Source: Syngnathus acus (taxonomy: Eukaryota; Chordata; Actinopteri; Syngnathiformes; Syngnathidae). From it: a DNA stretch of 64,000 nucleotides. The stretch is taken from positions 8,181,476-8,245,475 of the forward strand of contig NC_051089.1 of NCBI RefSeq assembly GCF_901709675.1, given 5' to 3'. Position numbers and translations under genes: made by a program. This document shows, piece by piece, positions 1 through 11,573 of the stretch. Under the pieces are notes generated by a model. The model worked only from the letters and a program-made list of their open reading frames with translations. It had not been told where the DNA came from and searched no databases. The first letter of the stretch is position 1. Each line of letters starts with the position of its first letter.

Positions 1-1123
1 GCATACGGTTTGTGAATGCCGCCTCATAACCTGTTGTCAAGGAGACTGACTCACACTATCAGCTATTTTGAAGATATTATTTGAAAATAAAGTTTTTGTA
101 CAACCACTTAGGCAATGTGTGCTGCCTTGGTCTCACAAGTTTCTTTCAAACTGAGGCTGTGTACTGACATCATCATCATCGGTTTAAAGTCCGCTTTCCA
201 GGCGCCGCTGGGTTGGACTAGGTTCTCGAAATGGCTGAGAATATTTATGGAGCAAAACCTTTTACAGTCGGATGCCCTTCCTATGTATACTGACAGGTCA
301 AAAAAAAAAAAATAATTAGGTGATGTGTTTGTTCGTGATGGAAGCACAGCGGTGACGTCCTGGGCTCAAAGCAGCGAAAACCTTCCAGTGTGCAATTTGC
401 ATGATTATACTTCTCTCGTGTGTTCTATGCTCTTCACACTGCGACACTTTTCACACATAGCACATTAGTTGTGGTGTGTCGGAATTTGTCTCCATGGAGT
501 TTGCAAGCTCTGTGATAAATGACCCAAACTTGGATCTACTCCACTCCCAGCACATCTGTGCCATGAAGGGGGAACTTGGAGACTGCCCGAATTGAACTTG
601 TTCATATTTTGGTCGAACATGAACTGAACGTAGCGCATTTTTGCTTCGTGAACATTTTTGTGAACATGCTCGTTCTGGGGCAAATGAACGGTTCTGAACG
701 GCAGTTCACATTAGTTCAAAGATGCCACATTTTCTTTTCATAGATTTCAAAATAAAACCCTGCTAATCAGACTGTAAAACAAAGCTTAATGTCACCAAAG
801 AAGAATTGATGGTCTTCATTGGATCCTGTTTGCAGGAAGTGAGTAGAACTATATGTATCAGTCCATGAGCTGTTTGGGAGAATCCCATTTACAAGGCTAT
901 GGATGTTGGAAGATATATGCCATACCTTGCACTTCACAATAAGAAGACCAGAGACAGACACACACACACACACAAAATGGATGTTCACAATGTTCACATT
1001 TTTCTATGACTGTTCTAGGTAATTGTTTTTTCAAATAAGTTCAAAAGTTCAAAATAAAGATATTTCAAACATTAAACCATTGTTGTGTGGGCCTAGATAA
1101 AATACCTAATTAACATAGAAGTG

Positions 1124-1221
1124 TATTACCCCCGCCTACTGCCCGATGACGGCTGGGATAGGCTCCAGCACTCCCGCGACCCCCGTGGGGACTAAGCGGT
1201 TCAGAAAATGGATGGATGGAT
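1124..1221 (+). mobile_element. L2-like LINE 3' tail fragment
   Basis: About 100 bp matching the final part of the copy at 52815-53091: GCCCGATGACGGCTGGGATA, then CGCGACCCCCGTGGGGACTA, ending in GGAT repeats. A very common fish interspersed repeat; family name from memory. Confidence 0.75.
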
Positions 1222-1325
1222 GTATTACTCTCTACCAGAATTACAAAAAATGGTAGAAAAACACATTGATTCAAATATGGGTCATTTTGTACCCACTTAT
1301 GGAAGAGTGTCACTTGTCCATCTCA

Positions 1326-1762
1326 GGGTTCAAACCCTAACCTTAGTTTGTAACCCTAACCTTAGTTTGTAACCCTAACCCTAGTTTGAAACCCTAACCA
1401 TAGTTTGGAACCCTAGTTTGAATCCCTAACCCTAGTTTTAAACCCCAGTCTGAATCCCTAATCCTAGTTTGAAACCCGAAACCTGGTTTGAAACCCTAGT
1501 TTAAAACCCTAACCCTAGTTTAAACCCCTAGTTTAAAACCCTAACCCTAGTTTGAAACCCTAACCTTAATTTGAAACCCGAGTTTGAAACCCTGACCCTC
1601 GTTTGAATCCCTAACCATAGTTTTAAACCCTAGTTTGAAGCCCTAACCCTAGTTTGAAACCCTAAACCTAGTTTAAAACCCTAGTTTGAAACCCTAACCC
1701 TAGTTTGAAACCCGAGTTTGAAACCCTGACCCTAGTTTGAAACCCTGAACCTAGTTTTAAAG
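1326..1762. repeat. Telomere-like minisatellite (CCCTAACCCTAGTTTGAAA)
   Basis: About 20 degenerate units that mix the telomere hexamer CCCTAA with AGTTTGAAA. Related arrays occur at 20844-21075 and, more weakly, at 23085-23145. Confidence 0.9.
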
Positions 1763-4700
1763 CAAATATAATTTCTGTTTTGCCTATTGAATACTTTATT
1801 TGTACATCCCTTGTTTCCAACCTTAGTCTGGCACCTACCTACAGCAGATTGTTTGTGTTTGCTCATTCTGGACCACAGGCATGTTTTATTTCAATTCATT
1901 AAAGACAATTGAAGTAATTTTTTGTATTTGGCTGATATTAGGACCTGGATGCTCGTGTGAATAGAATGGGTGAAAACAATGACAAAATGCCAATATGCTA
2001 GCTAGAGGGTAACAGCTCGCAGCAACCTTTATTTTTAGTGGGGGGAAAAAACGAACTGAACTTTTCAGTTTTGGAATGATGAACTTAGTTTAAAAAAAAT
2101 CAATTATGAACTATGAACTGAACAAGTGCATTTATGCATTTTGTGCACTGAACTTTGAACTAGTTCGTGTCGAAAATAAACTTCCCCAACACTGCATAGT
2201 TACTTCCAGGTTGATCCTGTACTCACAAATCTTATCAGTGAAAATTCAGAGACAATAAACAAAGAGATTCTAGACAATCCATCTGAGAACAGTCAGCTCC
2301 AGCCTGCTTGGAAATACTATAGGACAGGATGGTGAAACTATAAATTTGCAGCACACATTGTAACAACTTGCTTTCTGAATGCAACCACTTAATAGGTCTG
2401 TAGAAATCATTCTTAAAAAGAAATAGTAAATTAAGATAAGCAACAAAACTAAACGGAAGAGAATATTTCAACAATGTAAAATAAAACTGATTCCACTCAC
2501 TTGAAGCTCATTAATGAAACAAATGTAAAGTAGCTTCTCCAATTACTGTGATAAGAACAGCTGAGTTTTGTTTTTGAAGATCATCTTGTATCTGGCACAT
2601 AAAACATGTAAGAGATGGTGCACAACACATGTAGAATTGTTTAATTTCATGCCAGAGCAACCACAGAGAACATTCACTTTTGGGGTTTTACTCAGCCTCA
2701 ATGAAATCCATGACAGGAGACAAGAAAAAAAATCATGTTCCCCCATGTGAATCATATGAGAGCACAATTTAAAAATGGAATAATATAGAAAGTGCCCTTC
2801 AGATGTACAATTAAGACAAAAGGACATTTTGCTTTTTTGGGCCTTAGTAAAGAATGACTGGCAGCAAAAGGTGAAATGTGACCATTAACATGTGGGTACC
2901 ATCACCACAAATAAATCAATCAATAACTTTCTTAGTCTAGGAAACAAATAAAAGCACGACATTAGAACATGACTCATGCCAATATTTGTCACTATAAGTA
3001 CATCATGCCTGGCCGGCATTTTACTCACTTTATTATTAATGTTTTCAAGTGACAGGAAATAGATGGCAAGATACAGTACCTTGTCAAAATGAATGATTTT
3101 TCTTTGCAGTTATCAGAATTGAACATATACATATGGTGTGATTACTGTTGGGATATCTTATTCAACAGCTTTTAAGTGCCTGAAATAACATTCCAAAAAT
3201 ATACTCTTGGTGAGGCATTGCGATGTAGAAGCAATGGAAACCAATATGGAAGGGGACATATAAAGGAAAAATGGCTTCCCCCCCACTCGTCTGTATACAA
3301 ATAGTAGACCCTCTGTGCAGTGACTGCCCGCCAATCAAGTGTGAAATTAAACAGTGAAGTCAATCTTTTGTTATCTGCCTTTTCCTAAAATGTGAGCCAT
3401 TGCACACTTCTGACCCACTCTTACGTAACATTGGGCTAATTTATAATTAGCACCCCATGCATTGAGTTTCTCCACCAAAAACATAACCAAGTAGGGCGTG
3501 CAAAGATCCCGAGCTACTTTCAGGCCACAGCCCGAGTCCAGGGTGACTGTCCACAAGTGGATCAATTCGAATCCCACCAGCCAGTCCTGCCTCACTATTT
3601 GTGAAATAAAATTAAAAAAAAAATAAAAAAAACTCACTATAAAGAAAAATCCCAAACTATCAAAAGTTGGTACGCACTGTGCGACAGAACCGAAGTTACA
3701 TTGTACAATGAAACCACATTCCAATAAGGTGTGGAGGAGAGGTGGAAAAGTTTTTCATTGTGTTTCAAAGATTGTACAGGAGTGTCTTACATGAGATAAA
3801 ACAAAATGATGTCATCCTTGAGATTCCTATATCTTTATCAGATGTGAAGAAATGATCAGAGTGCTATCATTAAGCTGATGATGATGATAACTGTAAACAA
3901 ATAGATGAGCGGGAGTGCATCAGCCTGTAAGTCATTATCAGGTAGGGTGCATCTGTCCCACGATAAAATCAGCACAGATTAAAACCTTTGCTGCTTCAGG
4001 TTTAATCACTTGTTTAATCACTTTATTGGCACACCATCCAATGTCCCAGAATTTCATCATCTCGTTCAATGGCGAGTTTAGTAACAGCTACATATTGTTT
4101 TTTTTTCTTTTCCCGGGGGCCTTTGACACAACCACAAAACATATCTTGGGAAAACACTGAAATGCTGTTATGTACTTATTACATTGGCCTATGGCCTAAA
4201 CTGGAAAATGGCAGCGCATTTTGGCATCATTGCAGGGTATGGGGCATGATTATCATTTTGGCAGCCTGCACAGTTGGCAGAGTGGCTGAATTATTTTTTT
4301 GCTATCTCGCTCCCTCGTCGCATATGTGTGCGCATGTGACAGCGAATGAAGGATTCCTTCAGGGAAGAGCCTCCTGAGTCCGCTCTCATCTTCCACTCTC
4401 CTACACTCCTCTGTCTGTTTGTTCCGTCCTTTGCTCGCTGCTCGTCTAAACCGTGTGATGCCAGATATTCAACGTGGCAGCAAGTTAGGGAAACACCACT
4501 TGCAGAGAGACACGGACCAAGACGTGAGGTTTTAAAATCAGTGGCAGTTTGATATAGAAAAAAAAAAATGTCAGTCTTTGGTGATCCAATCTGAGTTGCT
4601 CACTTTCCTCAAAGTGCGTGTCCTTTTCTCTCTCTTGGCTCGACGTCAGAAGTATATCCACCGGAATTACCTATGGGCCAAACGCTAACCTTTTAGTGGC

Positions 4701-4913
4701 TATCTGTGACTTGAGTGATCACGTGATAGTGGGAACAGCGCCTGAACATTTCACATGGCATTTGTCACTTTAGTGCAGCTTTTTCCAAACTTTACTTCAG
4801 AACCCCAAAGGAGTCATGGCTCCAATTTTGTCGGGTCACTGATTTTCAGAATGAAAAGGTTGGATGTTATTCACTGTGAACCAGACAAACTGTACATTTG
4901 GGTTTAGCAGGAA

Positions 4914-5190
4914 GTGTCAAACTCATTCTTTGTCGTGGACCGCATTGTTGTTACGGAAACCGTAAGGGCTGTGGAGGGCTGTTATGAATGTGAGATTATA
5001 TAGCCTCCTCTTATTCGTAAATAGAAAATGCTTGCAATCAATGTTAGTATTTATTACAAATAGCAATTTGAAATTTCGGTATAGATTTTAGCAAGCAGCA
5101 TAGACGTTGACATGCTTTGTTTGCTTTTTTTCGGCCACATAAAATGATGCGGTGGGGTCAGATCTGGCCCCCAGGCCTTTCGTTTGAGAC
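4914..5190. mobile_element. hAT-type MITE relic
   Basis: GTGTCAAACTCATTC at the left and GTTTGAGAC at the right form short inverted ends; the right subterminal block GATCTGGCCCCCAGGCC is typical of abundant vertebrate hAT MITEs. No clear target duplication. Confidence 0.55.
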
Positions 5191-6376
5191 CTCTAGTTCA
5201 GTGGCTGAAGCGAGGAGCGGGCTAAGACATAGAGGAGTTGGTTTTTAAATAAGTCTATTCTGAGTAGGAGAAAGTGTTTTATTCACATATTTATTATTAT
5301 TATTATTATTTGTTTTTTTTCCATTCTCTTAACCCATGCCAACTTAGATAATCCACCTCATGTCCTCATAGCAATTTGGAAACAATATTTTCTCATATTG
5401 ACTAATTTTCCCCAAATCGTAATACAGTTGCAACTGTACTTCGTCAATGAATTCTCCGCATAAAAATGTTGAATTAGAAACCCAAGATTTTATTAAGTGT
5501 AGTTTGCTCTGGTGTAAAGCCACATGGCCTCATAATTAGGTCCTCTCTGCCGTAGCTAAATAAATTAGAAATAAATAAAGTACACCAAAATAATGACTAT
5601 GCAGTAGACCAAATACCTCCTTAGATTATGTGGCTATAAATTTTGCTTAGCCAGTGAGTGTGTGTAATTACCTATTTTAATATCAACGTTGGTTGATTTT
5701 ATTTGATGTCTTTAATTTTCTTTGCACAGCCGCTAGCCTTACAAGATGTTAACTTGCATCGCCGAACCCGTTGATCTGCAACCATGTGTAGAAAATGAAT
5801 CATCAGATAGACGGAGGCCGCATCTACTTTAATCTATCATGTCTGTCCTGCGGTGATGAGAGGTGAAGTCACATTTCCAAGTCATCTTTTTGCCTCTTAT
5901 TTCTGTCTGTGCCGTGTGACAGCAGTCAATGTGTTTTTGTCACTTGTCATTGTGACTTCTGAGCCTGAGAGCAGCAGGTGCCAAATGAAAGAGGCTTTAT
6001 CATCTTACGGGCTTGGCTGAGAAAATTGAAAATTGGCAGGAGGTAATGCATATTTCAGCTAATGCTTTGATTGTGAAGCTACGCATAAATCATACGATCT
6101 GTTTATTAACTCGAGTAAGAGGCTTGTGCTCATTTTCCTATTTATTTATTTATCACACTGAGACCTGTTGCTTTGTGCTGTTGTATCTGTTATGACTCTG
6201 ATGGGGAAAAGGTCAGCTTGTTGTGCGGATGATTAGATTTGCTAATTGACCTGAAAGTTCAGGGACAGAGCCCGTTGGTCTAAGTTCAAATCATACCTCA
6301 TATAAAGGGACCATGAAAGTTCTTAGTGCATCATGTCTTTTTACAAATCAAGAACAAATTGTCAGACATGAATGTC

Positions 6377-6485
<109 letters not shown>

Positions 6486-8147
6486 CACGTGCTAACCAAA
6501 CAAAGGGACTCATCAGATTTCATTGCTGAAATGTAATTATTGGGATGCATCGTTGCCAAAGACTTAATTGAAAATGTTTCAAGCTGTTTTGTGGGCTTGC
6601 TTGATTGATTTCCACGATCACAGAGAAACCTGGTTAGTTGGCTCATATTTTAAGATTTAAAAAAAAATCGTTATAGTGTGAAATTCCTTATTTCTGTTTG
6701 AAATGGTAACACAAATTAAAATAAAGGTTTTTGAAAATGTTCTAACATTTTTCACATTGTTTTATGGCATATATCAAGCTCTGTGTATTACAAAAAAAGA
6801 ACCGCTATAGTATTTAAATGCATGAGCACGGGAGACCTGGCATCTGGGGACATGTTTGCCTTGCAACTGTCTCTTTAGATGTTCTATAGGTTCTATAGCT
6901 TGACTCCTGTAGACGACTGGCCTCGGGCACTGCACGTCTTTTCGCCTCTATGGTGCTTAGTCAAGCATAGCACACAATTCACTCTTCATGGTGCTAACGT
7001 GCATACAAAAATCAGACCTCTTTGGTGCTGTATTGAAATGTTCCAAATATAACTTGCCGCTTTGGGAATAATTCAGGCACACAGTAGATGTATCCGTCAA
7101 TACTGAGTACCTCTACACAATCTAAGAGTCATCAAAAGAATCTGCCTTTAGAAAATATAATAACACAATACTTTTTATTTAATTGTATTCATGTGGTTGT
7201 AGTTACCATGCACTGAGAGGTGTTCCTAATAATTTGTTGAGCCTATTTATCAACATGACAGGGGCAGGATCGAGTTCAACAACAAAGCAAACTACTACGA
7301 TTAATTCCCGAGTTAATACCTTACATTAACTGATGTGCTTGATTTGGCATGGTCAGGCACCTCACTTCATTTCACATTTTACAATATGATAAATGAGATT
7401 TTTTATTTTTAAATACCGTAGGCGTATGGTGCATTCACTTTTTGTGAATTGTAACAGTGTAAAGCGCTTGAGTTCTCTCTGTGCTGCTATACAAAGGAAA
7501 AATGTGTTTGCTAGTACTTCGCTGTCTTCAAATTAGATGAGACTTAATTGTGCCCTCTGCTGGTTGCTCCTAAGTAAAAGCCAATAATGTTGCTTGAAGA
7601 TTACGCGCTAAAATGCAACCCGACCTCAATTAAAAAAAGAAAAAAAGGGAAATAAATTGTTACACAGATGATCCATCTCCACAACAAAATCGGTTTAAAA
7701 TCAATTCATCATGGCCACCCTTCACCAAGTCTAACACTTTCTGATCCTCAGCTAAGAGACCAAAACGTGAGACCAATTAGCGTGTGCGCGTGCGTGCTCG
7801 TTGATATCTTCCTCTGAAAGCACTAAAATAGCTGGCCCTTACTATACTCGAAGCGTGCGTGCGCGTGCGTGTAAATGTGCATACGTGCTTTTGGCAGGCA
7901 GCATGTAAACTTCCCCTGTCATGGCTAATCATTGTCAAGAAGATCCGCAGTGCTTACACGCGCTCGCTCGCACACGCTTACGCACACGGGCACACGCATA
8001 GGCTGTCGCACTTTCAATTTCAATTGTTCACACTCTTTCACTCAGTGATTTTGTCATTCCTCAATCTTGGCCTCTTATTTCTTTTGATGTCATTTTTATT
8101 TGTATGAAATATAGGACCCGATTAATGAATGAGGCCTTTCACTGAAT

Positions 8148-8164
8148 ATATATATATATATATA
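8148..8164. repeat. (AT)n microsatellite
   Basis: Short run of alternating AT. Confidence 0.9.
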
Positions 8165-8248
8165 AAGGTAGTGCTTTGGCATTTTTTGTGGCCTGTAAGA
8201 AGATACTTTTTTGAGGGAGGCATGTATTAATCTTTTTTTCCCCTACAG

Positions 8249-8288
8249 ATGGAATGATGAGACGGGTGAAAAGTTGAGCTTGAACCAG
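8249..8288 (+). other. Isolated exon-like 40-mer
   Basis: Flanked by an excellent acceptor (ttttttcccctacag) and a good donor (CCAG|gtaatt). One frame is open and reads WNDETGEKLSLNQ with one leading base; the other two have stops. No partner exon was found, and the product is not recognised. It could be chance. Confidence 0.25.
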
Positions 8289-8546
8289 GTAATTACAATT
8301 CTTCTTCTGAATTTACCCCTGAACTCTTGGAGCAGGCAAGGGGCATGCACTGTGGCCTAGCAGTTCAGCGTAAAGAGTCAAGAAGTACATGTGGTGCACG
8401 GAACAGATACTTGACAGTATCCCGGTGTACTACCTTGAAGATTGCTTCAGACAGAACCATTTGGCTGTGTGACTGGTACATGATGACATGCTGATTGTGG
8501 AATTGCATTGTTGTTTCCAGAGGCGTCAAAACTTTTGACTTTTGAC

Positions 8547-8593
8547 TTTTTGCAAATGATCACTTTTGACTCAAAAGTGATCATTTGCAAAAA
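8547..8593. repeat. Perfect palindrome, 23-bp arms
   Basis: The arms TTGCAAATGATCACTTTTGA and TCAAAAGTGATCATTTGCAA (each extended by three more T/A pairs) are separated by a single C. Confidence 0.95.
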
Positions 8594-9327
8594 TTCTGGA
8601 AAGAAACAAAGCTCTATGATGAGGAAAGACAAGCTATAGACAATACAACAGAACAAGATTTGATATTTCTTTTTGATTGACATTGATTTAGCAATGTTTG
8701 TCTTTTTTTTAACATTTCTAGTTGTGTAGAAATGTATTGCGTGAACTGACGGGAGTTTCTAATGTTTTGATTAGTATTCATTACACACTTATAGTTTTTT
8801 TTGCAGTAGGTTTTGGGCTAGCCTTACGTTTGTTGTTTGAGCAATGCCGTCACGATCATAAAAACCAGAATGCCGCTAAGTAGTGCACAGACTTCCATCA
8901 ATTAGGAACTATTAATAAAAGCAAAAAGCATTCATAGAGCTCACAATTGGGTGTTGTTTGTCCATCTGTTTGGTCATTAGCAGGCTACTTACTGGCATAT
9001 GAAATCTCGGGACCAGATGGGATGCTGCAATATGATTCTGGGGGTTGAATGGTTCCTATGGTCTCCCAACCATTTCTCTACCATCAGTTCTTGCAGAATT
9101 TCTCTGCAGCTCTGATTGATGTCAAATGTTGAGGTTACAATCTCATACTTCAGGGTGATTACATTAAAGGGGAAAACTTGTAGTTTGGGCTTGAAATGTA
9201 CCTGTAAAATATATAGTTTTTGATAGACCTAATAGTAATGTGACCGTGAGTATACATGCTAAGAGAAATGTAAAAATTATGTCCTAATGACACCCTTGAC
9301 TCAACTGTGGATATCCATTCTGGGCAT

Positions 9328-9510
<183 letters not shown>

Positions 9511-11319
9511 CATGTGCGTGCACTCCTGTGAAGCGGCAAAATCATTTAAATTGGGAAAAGAACGCAGGAATGTGTGATTCTGATCTCTACCAAATTTCTG
9601 TCAGAAAAAGACCCCGACCAGCCGCCTTGCAATTTCACAGTGATTGGAGAATGAGTGAAAAAAAAGAGGGAGGGAGGATGGGGACTAAATGAAATATGGA
9701 GACGGATCCAGGTGAGAGGCAGAAAGCCTCCGAGCCAGACTTACTATGTCCATTGTAATATGGGGTTCAGTTTGTCTGTAGTTGAGCTATGGAACTGTTA
9801 GATGAGTCTTAAATCTTCAACATTACAACAACTTAAATATTCATGCATTGTCATTGCGATGACAAATCTGCTCAACCGATGAGATACACGTACTGTATGA
9901 ATTTAGCAGGATTGGAGCAGGTGATAGAAATAGTAATTGATAGTGCCTGCTTTTGCTGTTGGAGGTTCAATAGTCAGAAGAGCCACGGGGAGTGAAATAC
10001 ATAAATAAACAAGAACAATAAAAAAACGATTGTTTCCACAAAATTTAGTTGAGGTTTGTCCCATAAAAAAAACTGACCGCACTGTATAGTCTCATTTATT
10101 CATTAAGGATTGCATCCACTGTGCGTCTCCGAAAATCAGGTGTCATCAGTATTATCATCGCAATAATTGTCCTTCACAACTCAAATGGCTCTCTGTGTAT
10201 TTAAAAATTGGGATGTCTGCGCTGCCACAAAATGTTTGCATGTCATTGTTTGAACAGCAGTTTTAATTAGGACGTGCTTGTGCGTGCGCGCGTGTTCAAA
10301 CCCCATGAACTTTTGTGCGTGTTGCAATAGTGCCCCCTAAAGGAAGACTGTGGGATTTCTGAAATCCTACAACACACTCATATTCTCGCTCACACCCACG
10401 CACACACCCGCGCATGTACACTCCCACACACGCACTCTCCAATGACACGGTGTTATATTTGGAAACACAATTTCATGCTATCAGTCCTGGCAAGCTATTC
10501 CATTTAGATAGCTGCCGTCTGTCTGTAGTCATACGTGTGTGTGTGTGTGTGCCTGTCTGTATTTCCTATAGAGTTTAGTCCCTTTAAAGTATTTTTGGAT
10601 TATTTTTGTTTTGAAAATTGGTTGTCATAGTAACGTTTGATTCCAAGTAAATTTGTTGATCAAAAATGTACAAATTAATTTTAAAAAATCAGTGAAACGA
10701 TCCCACAGCAGATGATCAACCAAACATCAAAATGATTCAGATCTCTGAGGCTCACGCGCGCACAGATTGAATGCATTCAATGCAAGTCTGCTTTTTCACG
10801 CCCTTTTGCGTTTGGCACGCGCACAAATCAACCCGTCTCACAGTGCTGACTCCTCTCAGACCACCAACAGAGCACAAGACATTGTTGATTGTCGCCTTGG
10901 CTGGAGTTGCTTCACTCTTTCATTCCATCTCCTGTCCCAACATGCGGCAAAGCGCAATCTCTCATTTTTGTTTGTTTGCCGCATGCAAGTGTCACGCCTG
11001 TGTCTTTCTCTTCAGTTGCTCACGAGTCACGACTGTTGCGATGAAGCACGAATCTCATCAGCCATCTTTTCATCAGTGATACCTTCACTGCTTTGATCCA
11101 TTCACTACTGACTGATGATCGGCAGCAAGCAAGGCACAGTGTGCACTCAACAGACACATTATCTTTACCTGATGGGACTCAACAATGATTGATGATCATA
11201 AATAAAAAGGTAGATAACTGCTCATGACTACTAGGCTCGTAAACTTTGATGTAAGTGTAGATTTGGAGCGTGCTGCTTTTCAGTTGAATTAAAACAGGTC
11301 ACTTTTGTATTCAAGTGTT

Positions 11320-11325
11320 TTTATT
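11320..11325 (-). terminator. myom2: Probable myom2 poly(A) signal
   Basis: AATAAA read on the minus strand, about 250 nt past the myom2 stop codon. It is the first canonical hexamer found downstream and implies a short 3'UTR. Cleavage site not proven. Confidence 0.55.
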
Positions 11326-11573
11326 TTGGTTGTTTTGAATGAAATCGAGCTGTGACATGATTTCTTTTGTTGAATGGTATCATGTTTTTTTCACAGTTTG
11401 AAACATCCCACTCGTTTTTTAAATGTTCTAATATGATCATACACTTAGTAGAATTTGTTTTTAAAGATTCTCCAACTCTAATTAATGTCACAGTTTTCAG
11501 TCTATTTAATTTCAAGCAAATGTTTCTACTGAAGATGAGCACCAGTTTTCCAACCTGTTTGTGAATTAATTTT

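Larger units (their letters stand above)
590..2195. mobile_element. DNA-transposon relic with GAACTGAAC-rich ends
   Basis: The left part (about 590-720) and right part (about 2035-2195) are rich in GTTCA/TGAAC repeats and resemble each other in inverted orientation (for example GTTCAGTTCATGTTCG read outward on the left, CTTTGAACTAGTTCG on the right). The right side ends CCCCAACACTG, like the CCAACAC end of the element at 23309-27659. Boundaries are uncertain. Confidence 0.4.
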
